Made by a program: the position numbers and the translations under genes | Notes under the pieces: generated by a model | The model's database searches: none | Seen by the model: only the letters and a program-made list of their open reading frames with translations | What the model was told of the DNA's origin: nothing | Assembly (NCBI RefSeq): GCF_003419895.1 | Contig: NZ_QPMM01000002.1 | Coordinates: 744,001 to 808,000 of the forward strand | From: Chitinophaga silvatica | Lineage (GTDB): Bacteria; Bacteroidota; Bacteroidia; Chitinophagales; Chitinophagaceae | Length of the DNA: 64,000 nucleotides | Direction: 5' to 3' | In this document: piece after piece, positions 36,786-45,590 of the stretch | How positions within the stretch are numbered: position 1 is the stretch's first letter | Layout: each line of letters opens with the position of its first letter

Positions 36786-38273
36786 TTAATCTACCTTTGT
36801 AATTTTCAGTGTATTGGTAGGTAGATGATCTATAACCGGAGTACTACCGGTATTTACGCAAACATCACCTGGTTTGATAAATCCTCTTTCTTTCAGGATA
36901 CTGATTTGGTCGAAGATGATATCATCGAGGCTTTCTTCTTCTTCGTAATAGAAGGCACGTACGCCCCAGCTTAAGCTTAGCTGATTTACCAGCGTTCTTT
37001 CTTTGGTGAATACATAGAGCGGGCTGCGTGGGCGGTAGCTACTGAGCATAAAGCCGGTGTAACCGCTTTGAGTCATACCGATCAATGCATCAGCATCGAG
37101 GTCTTCTGCTATTTTACAAGCATTATAACATAATGCATCGCTCAGGAAGGTAGGAGAGTGGCGATGAGGAATCAGGTTACGATTGTAGATGATTGCTTCT
37201 TTTTCAACTTCCTGAATGATTTTATTCATAGTTTGAATAACCAGTTCAGGGAATTGACCGGTTGCTGTTTCACCGCTCAACATTACAGCGTCTGCACCTT
37301 CCAGAACCGCGTTAGCTACGTCAGTGATTTCGCTACGGTTAGGACGGGTACGGTCGATCATGCTTTCCATCATTTGTGTGGCCACAATAACGGGTTTTGC
37401 ACGGTGAATACATTTACGGATAATATCTTTCTGAATCATTGGGATCTGCTCAACAGGTAATTCTACGCCGAGGTCACCACGGGCAATCATCACGCCATCG
37501 CTTTCCCAGATAATTTCTTTCAGGTTTTGAATCGCTTCAGGTTTCTCGATTTTAGAGATCACCTTCATTTTTGAGTTACGAGCCTGCAGACGTTTACGTA
37601 AATCGATTAAGTCCTTCACGCTACGAACAAAAGATAAGGCTACCCAATCACATTCCTGGTCGATAATGAATTCGAGGTCAATAATATCTTTTTCGGTAAG
37701 GGCAGGGAGGGATATTTTAGTATCAGGAAGGTTGAATCCTTTTTTGGAAGAAAGAACACCAGGTAAAGATACTTCTGCTTTAATTTCTCCGGCAGGAGTG
37801 ATTTCTTTTACAACTGTTTCAATTTTACCGTCATCCAGCAAAATTTTCTGTCCAGGTTTCAGATCTTTGTAGAGGTCTGGATATGAAACATAGATTTTCT
37901 CCATGTTTCCTACTACTTTTTCATTGATAAAGGTAAGGATATCACCTTTTTTCAACGGGAGGGCGTTATTTTCAATTTCGCCTACACGCAGTTTAGGACC
38001 TTGAAGGTCGGCCAGGATGGCAACATTGTAAGGCTCAGTTTTATTTATCTGACGGATATATTCAATAATCCGGAGTTTATCTTCATGCGATCCGTGTGAA
38101 AAGTTGAGACGGAATACATTTACACCGGCTTTAACCAGTGCCAGTAAACCTTCATAGGTATCACAGGCTGGTCCAACGGTCGCTACAATCTTAGTTTTGT
38201 GCGACGAATGCTCTCTACCAGCAGCGTTGTCCATCTGCTTGTGGTAATATTTCGATAGATCCTTTGTACTCAT
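36786..38273 (-). CDS. pyk: Pyruvate kinase
   Basis: Phosphoenolpyruvate + ADP to pyruvate + ATP. A protein of 495 aa with the N-terminal KTKIVATVGPACDTYEG, the NFSHGSHEDK active-site region, KVISKIEKPEAIQNL (catalytic Lys), VMIARGDLGVELP (metal site) and MESMIDRTRPNRSEITDVANAVLEGADAVMLSGETA. The C-terminal allosteric domain is present. 11 bases downstream of pfkA, so the two commitment steps of glycolysis are co-expressed. Confidence 0.97.
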   Translation of the reverse strand: MSTKDLSKYYHKQMDNAAGREHSSHKTKIVATVGPACDTYEGLLALVKAGVNVFRLNFSHGSHEDKLRIIEYIRQINKTEPYNVAILADLQGPKLRVGEIENNALPLKKGDILTFINEKVVGNMEKIYVSYPDLYKDLKPGQKILLDDGKIETVVKEITPAGEIKAEVSLPGVLSSKKGFNLPDTKISLPALTEKDIIDLEFIIDQECDWVALSFVRSVKDLIDLRKRLQARNSKMKVISKIEKPEAIQNLKEIIWESDGVMIARGDLGVELPVEQIPMIQKDIIRKCIHRAKPVIVATQMMESMIDRTRPNRSEITDVANAVLEGADAVMLSGETATGQFPELVIQTMNKIIQEVEKEAIIYNRNLIPHRHSPTFLSDALCYNACKIAEDLDADALIGMTQSGYTGFMLSSYRPRSPLYVFTKERTLVNQLSLSWGVRAFYYEEEESLDDIIFDQISILKERGFIKPGDVCVNTGSTPVIDHLPTNTLKITKVD

Positions 38274-38284
38274 AAGTCTAATTT

Positions 38285-39265
38285 TTAACTCGCAAGAATT
38301 TTAACAATCTTAAACCATTCGGGGTCGATTTCTTGTTTAGCTTTTACAGCTTTGTCAAGAGGCGTGTAATGTATTTTGTCGTTAACAACACCAATCATTA
38401 CGTTGTGAACACCTTCCAAGAGCGCGTCTACAGCGGCATAACCAAGACGGCTGGCTAGAATTCGATCGGTGCAGGTAGGAGCTCCTCCGCGTTGGATATG
38501 GCCCAGGATACAAACTCGTGTATCGAGCTGCGGACATCTCTCTTTAATGATTTTACCTACTCCATTGGCGCCTCCATTTTCGTCGCCTTCGGCTACAACA
38601 ATCAGGTTAACCAATTTCTTACGACGTTCGTTGGCTTGTAGTTCCTCTACAATTTCATCTAATTCAGTTTTACGCTCAGGCATCAAAATGTGCTCTGCTC
38701 CGGTGGCAATGCCGCTGTGTAATGCAATGTAGCCAGCATCGCGGCCCATTACTTCAATTACAAATAAGCGGTCATGTGCATCTGCAGTATCACGGATCTT
38801 GTCAATGGCCTCTACTGCTGTATTTACAGCCGTATCAAATCCAATTGTGTAATCCGTTCCCGCAATGTCCTTGTCAATAGTTCCAGGCAAGCCTATACAA
38901 GGAATATCAAATTCCTGGCTGAATTTCTGTGCTCCATTGAACGAACCATCTCCTCCAATCACTACCACACCGTCAATGTTGTGTTTCTTCAGGTTCTCAT
39001 AAGCTAATTTTCGCCCTTCATATTCATAGAACTCTTTGCACCGGGCGGTCTTCAATATGGTGCCTCCGCGCTGAATAATGTTGGCTACAGATTTCGATTC
39101 CATCGGAAAGATATCATTACTTAACATCCCCCGATAGCCGTACATAATGCCAAACACATTGAGCTGATGATAAATGCCCGTTCTTACAACTGCACGAACT
39201 GCGGCGTTCATGCCGGGAGCATCTCCCCCCGATGTAAGGACTGCAATGTTCTTCATTTTTTTCAT
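38285..39265 (-). CDS. pfkA: ATP-dependent 6-phosphofructokinase
   Basis: Commits fructose 6-phosphate to glycolysis. A protein of 326 aa with the opening IAVLTSGGDAPGMNAAVRAVVR, an ATP-type VVIGGDGSFNGA loop (GGDGS, rather than the PPi-type GGDDS), the catalytic PGTIDKDIAGTDYTIGFDTA region and MGRDAGYIALHSG. A TATTTTTG -7 box lies upstream at 39298-39305 on the minus strand. First gene of the pfkA-pyk pair. Confidence 0.96.
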   Translation of the reverse strand: MKKMKNIAVLTSGGDAPGMNAAVRAVVRTGIYHQLNVFGIMYGYRGMLSNDIFPMESKSVANIIQRGGTILKTARCKEFYEYEGRKLAYENLKKHNIDGVVVIGGDGSFNGAQKFSQEFDIPCIGLPGTIDKDIAGTDYTIGFDTAVNTAVEAIDKIRDTADAHDRLFVIEVMGRDAGYIALHSGIATGAEHILMPERKTELDEIVEELQANERRKKLVNLIVVAEGDENGGANGVGKIIKERCPQLDTRVCILGHIQRGGAPTCTDRILASRLGYAAVDALLEGVHNVMIGVVNDKIHYTPLDKAVKAKQEIDPEWFKIVKILAS

Positions 39266-39297
39266 ATAAATTGCTAAAAAAATATCTTAAAGGCGCA

Positions 39298-39305
39298 CAA
39301 AAATA
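39298..39305 (-). promoter_or_regulatory. Candidate -7 box for pfkA-pyk
   Basis: The minus strand reads TATTTTTG (TAnnTTTG), 33 bases before the pfkA ATG. Confidence 0.4.
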
Positions 39306-39403
39306 ACATTTTGCAATTGTTTTCTAACTATTATCTGATGAAATAACCTAAACTTTCAATTTCTATCAAACAAAGTAGGGATTTTTTTTAAAAAATATTA
39401 CGC

Positions 39404-41530
39404 ATGCTAAAATTAATTAATAGGAGGTGGATTATTATGAGTATGAGTCTGATAGGCGGGCAAGCCTTCGCACAACAACAACCTATCGCTTATCCAGAGA
39501 GCAAAAAAGTAGATTCAGTCGATAATTATCACGGCACCAAAATCGCCGATCCTTACCGCTGGCTCGAAGACGATAATAGCGAGGCTACCAAAGATTGGGT
39601 TATCGCCCAAAATAAAGTAACCGAAGATTATCTCTCAAAAATCCCTTTCCGTAACCAAATTAAAAAAAGACTGGAGGAACTCTGGAATTATCCCAAAAAC
39701 GGAGCTCCAACAAAACACGGAGATTATTATTACTGGTTCAGAAATGATGGCCTGCAAAATCAATCCATCCTTTACCGCTCTTCAACTCCTAACGGTACCC
39801 CCGAAGTATTTCTTGATCCCAATAAGCTTTCTACCGATGGTACCGTAGCCCTCGGAAGTATGAATTTCTCCAAAGACGGGAAATATTTTGCCTATATGAT
39901 CGCTAAAGCCGGTTCCGACTGGCAGGAGGGCTATGTCATGGAAGTGGCCACCAAAAAACTTCTCGACGATAAATTAGACTACATTAAATTCAGCGGCCTT
40001 TCCTGGAGAGGTCATGGATTTTACTACTCCCGTTACGATAAACCTGATGAGAAAAGTAAACTTTCCCGTAAAAACGAATTCCAGAAAGTATACTTCCACC
40101 AGGTAGGCGATCCTCAGGAAAAGGATGTTCTTGTGTTTAAAGATGATGCCCATCCTTTAAGAATGGGTGGTGTAAGTGTAACTGAAGATGAACGATTCCT
40201 TATCCTATCCACTTCTGAAGGAACTTCCGGCCGTGAAGTCTGGTACCGCGATATGAACGATGCTTCACAAAAGGACTTTGCCCTATTAATTAAAGGTTTT
40301 GAATATGAACCGGATGTTATAGATAATGATGGTGATAAGTTATTGGTTCGTACCAACCATAGCGCCCCTAATTATAAAGTGGTACTGATAGATCCGAAAC
40401 ATCCTGAAGAGGCCAGCTGGAAAACTATTGTTTCAGAGAAAAAAGATGCCCTGGAAGGTGCAGGCACTGGTGGTGGTAAACTCTTTTTGTCCTATCTGGC
40501 GGATGCTTCCTCAAAAGTTTATCAATATGATTACAAAGGAAAGTTGGAACATGAACTAAGTCTACCCGGAATAGGTTCGGCTGCCGGATTTGGTTGCCTG
40601 AAGGATGAAAATGAATTCTATTACACATTTACCTCCTTTGTTATTCCAACTTCTGTATATAAATATGATATAAAAACCGGGAAGTCCACCTTATTTGATA
40701 AAGCGGCTGTTAAGTTTGATCCAACTAAATACGAGACCAAACAGGTATTCTTTACCAGTAAAGACGGTACCAGTGTACCAATTTTTCTTTCCTATAAGAA
40801 AGGGATTCGCTTAAATGGTAATAACCCGGTATTATTATATGGATATGGAGGTTTTAACATTGCTATTACCCCTTCATTCAGTGTTGCTAATTTATACTTC
40901 ATGGAACAAGGCGGTATTTATGCTGTTGTTTCTTTAAGAGGGGGAAGCGAGTACGGAGAAGCATGGCATAAAGCCGGTATGATGGAGAAAAAGCAGAATG
41001 TATTCGACGATTTTATTGGAGCTGCTGAATATCTGATTCAAACTAAATACACCAATCCGGCCAGAATAGCAATTATGGGTGGTTCCAACGGTGGTCTGCT
41101 TGTTGGTGCCTGCATGACTCAAAGACCTGAACTCTTTAAAGTAGCATTACCTGCTGTAGGCGTGATGGATATGCTTCGCTTCCAGAGATTCACTATTGGT
41201 TGGGCATGGGCAACTGAATATGGTAGCAGCGATAATCCTGAGCAGTTTAAGTACTTGTTGAAATATTCTCCTTTACATAATCTTCGTCCGGGTACCGCAT
41301 ATCCTGCGACTCTGGTTACGACTGCAGATCATGACGACAGAGTAGTGCCGGCTCACTCCTTCAAGTTTGCCGCCACTTTACAGGCAGATAATGCAGGTCC
41401 GAATCCGGTATTAATCAGAATTGATTCGAAAGCCGGACATGGGGCAGGTAAACCCACCAGTAAGAAAATTGAGGAGGTAACCGATGTATGGTCCTTTACC
41501 ATGTATAACCTTGGAATGCAGGTGAAATAA
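39404..41530 (+). CDS. Prolyl oligopeptidase family serine peptidase (S9A), exported
   Basis: A 708-aa protein with a signal peptide ending near QAFAQQQ (about residue 26). The N-terminal YPESKKVDSVDNYHGTKIADPYRWLED is the classical POP opening. A seven-blade propeller follows, then the catalytic domain with VLLYGYGGFNIAITPSF, the Ser elbow IAIMGGSNGGLLV, Asp in TADHDDRVVPAHSFKFAA and His in SKAGHGAGKPT. Cleaves short peptides after proline, probably in the periplasm. Confidence 0.93.
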   Translation: MLKLINRRWIIMSMSLIGGQAFAQQQPIAYPESKKVDSVDNYHGTKIADPYRWLEDDNSEATKDWVIAQNKVTEDYLSKIPFRNQIKKRLEELWNYPKNGAPTKHGDYYYWFRNDGLQNQSILYRSSTPNGTPEVFLDPNKLSTDGTVALGSMNFSKDGKYFAYMIAKAGSDWQEGYVMEVATKKLLDDKLDYIKFSGLSWRGHGFYYSRYDKPDEKSKLSRKNEFQKVYFHQVGDPQEKDVLVFKDDAHPLRMGGVSVTEDERFLILSTSEGTSGREVWYRDMNDASQKDFALLIKGFEYEPDVIDNDGDKLLVRTNHSAPNYKVVLIDPKHPEEASWKTIVSEKKDALEGAGTGGGKLFLSYLADASSKVYQYDYKGKLEHELSLPGIGSAAGFGCLKDENEFYYTFTSFVIPTSVYKYDIKTGKSTLFDKAAVKFDPTKYETKQVFFTSKDGTSVPIFLSYKKGIRLNGNNPVLLYGYGGFNIAITPSFSVANLYFMEQGGIYAVVSLRGGSEYGEAWHKAGMMEKKQNVFDDFIGAAEYLIQTKYTNPARIAIMGGSNGGLLVGACMTQRPELFKVALPAVGVMDMLRFQRFTIGWAWATEYGSSDNPEQFKYLLKYSPLHNLRPGTAYPATLVTTADHDDRVVPAHSFKFAATLQADNAGPNPVLIRIDSKAGHGAGKPTSKKIEEVTDVWSFTMYNLGMQVK

Positions 41531-41547
41531 TTATAATCCGCCACCAG

Positions 41548-41609
41548 AGGGGATTCATGTATAAAAGTGGAACAAAAAAAATCCACCTTTTCATGAATCC
41601 CCTTTTTTC
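41548..41609 (+). terminator. Long hairpin terminator after the prolyl oligopeptidase gene
   Basis: Outer 12-bp arms (41548-41559 with 41592-41603) enclose an inner GTGGA/TCCAC stem and are followed by TTTTTTCTT. Confidence 0.85.
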
Positions 41610-41633
41610 TTATCTTTAGAGATAGCGTTTTAT

Positions 41634-42533
41634 ATGAAGAAGGTACTTATAACTGGAAGTAACGGATTGTTGGGACAGCACCTGATCCCACTTTTTCTGC
41701 AGGATGGGCAGTACGAAGTGATAGCCACCGGCAGAGGAGCTAATCGTTTCCCTAAGAAAGATAACTACGTCTACGAAACAGCTAATCTCAGGGATGCTGG
41801 TAGCGTCAAGCGGTTGGTTGATAAATATCAGCCGGATATTATTATCCATAGTGGCGCTATGTCGCAGGTGGATGATTGTGAGAAAAATAAAGATGCCTGC
41901 TGGGATACTAATGTAGGGGCTACACGATATTTGGTGCATGCCGCTGAAAGCTGTAATGCTTTCTTTATTTTCTTATCTACCGACTTTGTATTCGATGGCT
42001 TACAGGGGCCTTATTCCGAGGATGACCCTGTAAACCCTATTAATTATTATGGAACCAGTAAAGTAGCCGCAGAACGGTTGGTAATGAACAGTAAGCTCAA
42101 CTGGGCTATTGTTCGTACCGTATTGGTTTATGGGGTAGTGGCTGATCCTCAGCGCAGTAATATGATTACCTGGGTAAAAAATAACCTCCAGCAAGGTAAG
42201 AAAGTGAAAGTTGTGGATGACCAATGGCGAACCCCAACGCTTTGCCACGATCTTGCCAAAGGATGTTTGCTAATCGCCAACAAACAGGCAACCGGGTTAT
42301 TTAATATCTCTGGTGATGAAACACTCACTCCCTACGATATGGCCGTTAAAACCGCAGCCTATTTTAATCTCGATGCTTCTTTAATAGAGAAGATTAGCTC
42401 CAAAACACTGGCTCAACCAGCTGCAAGACCTGCTAAAACCGGATTGGTTATTAACAAGGCCGCACAGGAATTAGGTTATAAGCCCCATAATTTTGCTGAA
42501 GGCCTGGATATCGTGGCCGCAGAAATTAAATAG
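41634..42533 (+). CDS. RmlD-like SDR / NAD-dependent sugar-nucleotide reductase
   Basis: A 299-aa extended short-chain dehydrogenase of the RmlD type. The Rossmann motif is VLITGSNGLLGQHL, followed by IIIHSGAMSQVDDCE and FIFLSTDFVFDGLQGPYSE. The catalytic YYGTSKVAAE (YxxxK) and VRTVLVYG are also present. Family members reduce dTDP-4-keto-rhamnose; no other rhamnose genes are near, so the substrate is open. The last seven codons and the following spacer are duplicated 1.29 kb downstream. Confidence 0.85.
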   Translation: MKKVLITGSNGLLGQHLIPLFLQDGQYEVIATGRGANRFPKKDNYVYETANLRDAGSVKRLVDKYQPDIIIHSGAMSQVDDCEKNKDACWDTNVGATRYLVHAAESCNAFFIFLSTDFVFDGLQGPYSEDDPVNPINYYGTSKVAAERLVMNSKLNWAIVRTVLVYGVVADPQRSNMITWVKNNLQQGKKVKVVDDQWRTPTLCHDLAKGCLLIANKQATGLFNISGDETLTPYDMAVKTAAYFNLDASLIEKISSKTLAQPAARPAKTGLVINKAAQELGYKPHNFAEGLDIVAAEIK

Positions 42534-42699
42534 ACCATGAGCTAAAGCTTATGCCAACTGGTGAAGCATATTTATCAAAGTATGCAAATCGATTCTATTT
42601 AGTATAAAAAATACTAATCTTAACCCCACACCCTAAAGTTGCTAATAAATTGATATAATTTATACTTCCTCTTTTTGACTGCAGTTTCAGACCTCATAC
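42510..42699 (+). repeat. Direct repeat, copy A (SDR 3' end plus spacer)
   Basis: Homologous to 43798-43984 with an offset of 1288 at the left and 1285 at the right. It begins inside the SDR gene (ATCGTGGCCGCAGAAATTAA), runs through GCTTATGCCAACTG and ends in TTTCAGACCTCA. By eye about 80% identical over the first 51 bases and lower in the middle. Confidence 0.8.
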
Positions 42700-42719
42700 A
42701 CCATATAAATACTACCGAA

Positions 42720-43787
42720 ATGGGATGTCAGAAGCCAATGAAATGCCCTAATTTTCCACAAATTCTGGATCACTTGAAAAAGTTTATCAAATTACTTCTG
42801 GTACTGTTTTTATTCATTGCAGTGGTATCATTGTATGCCAATTACTTGCATCCCCATTTCTTTTTTAAGAAAGTACTCTCATCTAAAACTGATACGGCCT
42901 TCCTGAACAAAGGAAAAGATATTTCCTTTCGTAGTGGTGATGCAGTATTAAAGGGTAAAATTTTTACCAATGCATCCGGTGATAGAAAAATACCATTGAT
43001 CGTTTTTTGCGTAGGCTCCGGGGATGGCTCTACTATCAGCAATTATGCAAAAATGATTGATACATTGTTCCTGCAAAATTTGCCGATGGATAGTATTGCT
43101 GTATTATGCTTTGAAAAGAGAGGTTTGCAAGCATCCGAAGGAGATTGGTATACGGCCGATTTTGAACAAAGAGCGGCAGATGCCAAATCCGCCGCCGATT
43201 TTGCTGCCACGTTACCATACATCGATCCTCATCACATCGCAATTGCCGGACATAGCCAGGGTGGGTGGATTACTCAGGTTGGATTAGCACAATACCCGGA
43301 AATATTTTCTGCCGGTATTTCGCTGGCTGGACCCGTTTTTCCGGTACGCCAGCAACTGGTCAATGATTATGTGAGTCAATATCACTGTGCGGAAGGACTA
43401 AACGAGGCCGACGCCATGAAAAAAGCAGAAAGACAAGTAAGCATGAACATTTTTATCACCCGTCTGTTCCCCTTTCAGCCAAACTGGAAACAGTTGCAGG
43501 TGATAAAAGACTTTGACCCAGGTATTTATCTTAAAAAAATCAATTCACCTATTTTGTTTTTATGGGGGTCTAATGATCCGCTGGTAAGTCCTGAATGGTG
43601 TAAAGCATCCCTGAAAAAGTATTTCCCCGGAAATATTCCCGGTAACTTTGATACGCTTACCATCACTGGTGCCAGCCACAGTTTTAAATTGGCTGACTTA
43701 TGTTACCATGGCCCTTCTTCCCAAGTGCCATACGCACCAGAATGTAAGGAGGTACTGTTGAATTGGGTACGTAAAAAACTGTTATAG
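42720..43787 (+). CDS. Membrane-anchored alpha/beta hydrolase
   Basis: A 355-aa protein from ATG 42720 (the longer TTG-initiated frame lies in the repeated spacer). A membrane segment (about 24-42, KLLLVLFLFIAVVSLYANY) is followed by a periplasmic hydrolase with the nucleophile elbow HIAIAGHSQGGWI, the acid in FLWGSNDPLVSPEWC and His in TITGASHSFKLAD. An RNP-like GDWYTADFEQRAADAKSAADF precedes the elbow. Flanked by the two copies of a direct repeat, as if inserted or carried by a duplication. Substrate unknown. Confidence 0.8.
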   Translation: MGCQKPMKCPNFPQILDHLKKFIKLLLVLFLFIAVVSLYANYLHPHFFFKKVLSSKTDTAFLNKGKDISFRSGDAVLKGKIFTNASGDRKIPLIVFCVGSGDGSTISNYAKMIDTLFLQNLPMDSIAVLCFEKRGLQASEGDWYTADFEQRAADAKSAADFAATLPYIDPHHIAIAGHSQGGWITQVGLAQYPEIFSAGISLAGPVFPVRQQLVNDYVSQYHCAEGLNEADAMKKAERQVSMNIFITRLFPFQPNWKQLQVIKDFDPGIYLKKINSPILFLWGSNDPLVSPEWCKASLKKYFPGNIPGNFDTLTITGASHSFKLADLCYHGPSSQVPYAPECKEVLLNWVRKKLL

Positions 43788-43797
43788 CTATGTTTCT

Positions 43798-43984
43798 ATC
43801 CTGGCCGTAGAAATAAAATAGATCGCGAACTAACGCTTATGCCAACTGAAAAATCTATTTATCATGTATGCAGTTCATTATTTTTTAAATATAAATAATA
43901 CTAACTAGCCATACTCGATATAGTTGCTATGAAATTAATATAATCCATACTGCCTTTTTTTGATTTGAGTTTCAGACCTCACAC
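43798..43984 (+). repeat. Direct repeat, copy B (with remnant of an SDR 3' end)
   Basis: The opening still reads as the end of an SDR-like frame (I-L-A-V-E-I-K-stop), although no SDR gene precedes it. The rest matches the spacer downstream of the intact SDR, ending TTTCAGACCTCAC just before the 151-aa gene. Confidence 0.8.
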
Positions 43985-43999
43985 AAAAAATATTGAATA

Positions 44000-44455
44000 A
44001 TGACTGATTTTAAAAAAATAAGTAAGGATGTATTCAAAATAATGTGGCTTCCGGGAGAGGATGAAATAATTTTTCATGCAAATAATGAAAGTCCGCTTCC
44101 ATTGAACACTGAGTTATATAAACAACTCAATAAATATTTTGATATCGAAAATTGGAAAAATAAATATGCCGAAGCGTACAAAGAATGGCTAAATGATATT
44201 AGTAATGTAATATATGACATCAGGAACGACATAAATATGTCAATAATTGATGCACTGACTGCACTTAATAAAGAGCTGGAATTCCAAGTAATTTATTATT
44301 GGTTTGATATTGACAGAACCTTTACGGATGGATATCTTTGGGAGTACTGCCCAATTTCAGGAGAGAAATTGATTTATCTGGGTGAAGAATACACTAGAAA
44401 AAATTCTTTGATATCACCTTCATATCCAATAATATTTCCTTATGAACCACAGTAG
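44000..44455 (+). CDS. Unrecognised 151-aa cytoplasmic protein
   Basis: No family recognised. It has no signal peptide or membrane segment, is acidic and rich in aromatic residues (FKIMWLPGEDEIIF, KYAEAYKEWLNDISNVIYDI, FQVIYYWFDIDRTFTDGYLWEY), with mixed helix and strand. Lower G+C than its neighbours. It follows copy B of the direct repeat and ends at a terminator. Size and composition recall small immunity-type or SMI1-like proteins, but there is no motif proof. Confidence 0.6.
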   Translation: MTDFKKISKDVFKIMWLPGEDEIIFHANNESPLPLNTELYKQLNKYFDIENWKNKYAEAYKEWLNDISNVIYDIRNDINMSIIDALTALNKELEFQVIYYWFDIDRTFTDGYLWEYCPISGEKLIYLGEEYTRKNSLISPSYPIIFPYEPQ

Positions 44456-44470
44456 AACGGCATAATAAAA

Positions 44471-44498
44471 GAATCCGCAGGTAATAACCTGCGGATTC
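44471..44498. terminator. Bidirectional terminator
   Basis: A perfect 12-bp stem (44471-44482 with 44487-44498) and a 4-nt loop lie between convergent genes. A/T runs flank both sides. Confidence 0.85.
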
Positions 44499-44521
44499 CT
44501 AAAAGTTATATACTGAAGTCG

Positions 44522-45445
44522 TTATTGTTTATCCATATAAATACGTCTGCCGTAGAATCTGCTGATGGTATCGAGCACTCTTGAGGTATCAACTTCCGGA
44601 GCAATTTCAATCCCGGCATAGAATAAACTATCACGTTTATAAATTACCAGTTTGCGACCTGTCATTGAGTGACTTACTGGATATTTGGCTGCATCCAGGC
44701 TATCTTTAAATATCTTGATTACAGCCATATGGTTACTCTTTACAGCAAGAGTATCTGTAGTTACTTCCTGGGTTGCAGTTGTATCAACCGGGGGAGCAGA
44801 CATATGTTGTGAGGTACTATCTGCAGGTGCTGGTGTGTAAGCAGGATTAGATTGATAAGTTACATACCACCATGCTCCCAGGCCACCTAAGATAATAACC
44901 GCTAAAACCACAGCCCACCACCATTTGAAACCGCCCTCATCTTCTACTAATTCCAGGTCGTTTTCAACTTCCGGAGTCATAATAGGTTCTAGCGCTTCTT
45001 TCTCAACAGCTGGCGGAGGAGGTGTTGCTGCCGTATTTTCTTTGGCTCGTTCTATTGGTGAAATATCGATAGTATCGAATTCCGCAGGTAATTCTTCAGG
45101 ATAAAAATGCACATTACCCGCAAAATCACCCAATAACTGTCCGACCCCGGGAATTGACAATGGCTTGGCTAATTTCAGGTCCTCCTTTAGTTCTTCCAGG
45201 TATTTCTCAAACTTCCTTTGAGCTACGGCTGGTACCAGGTTTTCTTTTAGCGCAATCCATTCTACGCACGATCCATCATCTTGCCACTGCTGAGTAAACA
45301 TGATCTGGTCACGGGGAGGGGTCAAGGTTTGGGTATTCGTATTATAAAATGCAGGAAAATGCTGAATAGAAAAAGTACCTAAATAAGGTACTACACAAAC
45401 ACGCTGTTTAAACAGCACTTCCTGAACGTATTGCAGTAGTATCAA
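44522..45445 (-). CDS. HU-CCDC81-domain / SPOR-like single-pass envelope protein
   Basis: A 307-aa protein. The N-terminal part (1-130, MILLQYVQEVLFKQRVCVVPYLGTFSIQHF... and GVGQLLGDFAGNVHFYPEE) matches the tandem HU-like CCDC81-type domains of Bacteroidota. An acidic linker comes next. A membrane segment lies at about 173-194 (WWWAVVLAVIILGGLGAWWYV), followed by a Pro/Thr-rich spacer. The C-terminal domain (HMAVIKIFKDSLDAAKYPVSHSMTGRKLVIYKRDS) looks SPOR-like. Likely links cytoplasmic DNA or protein to the cell wall. Start is TTG; no in-frame ATG was found upstream. Confidence 0.7.
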   Translation of the reverse strand: MILLQYVQEVLFKQRVCVVPYLGTFSIQHFPAFYNTNTQTLTPPRDQIMFTQQWQDDGSCVEWIALKENLVPAVAQRKFEKYLEELKEDLKLAKPLSIPGVGQLLGDFAGNVHFYPEELPAEFDTIDISPIERAKENTAATPPPPAVEKEALEPIMTPEVENDLELVEDEGGFKWWWAVVLAVIILGGLGAWWYVTYQSNPAYTPAPADSTSQHMSAPPVDTTATQEVTTDTLAVKSNHMAVIKIFKDSLDAAKYPVSHSMTGRKLVIYKRDSLFYAGIEIAPEVDTSRVLDTISRFYGRRIYMDKQ

Positions 45446-45590
45446 AGCAAGACTTTTTTGGTGACAAATGAGCTTTTCCGGATATTCTCAGGCTAAAAAA
45501 GATTAGCGAAGATATATGAGGCATTTACCACTTACATTTTCGCTAATCTGCTCTATAAAAAATTATAGCTTAACCTGTTATGTTACAAAG

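Noticed and set aside
42510-43984. Integron-like cassette array
   Set aside because: Only two copies exist, they lack the paired core sites of attC, and the repeat extends into a coding 3' end, which fits duplication better.
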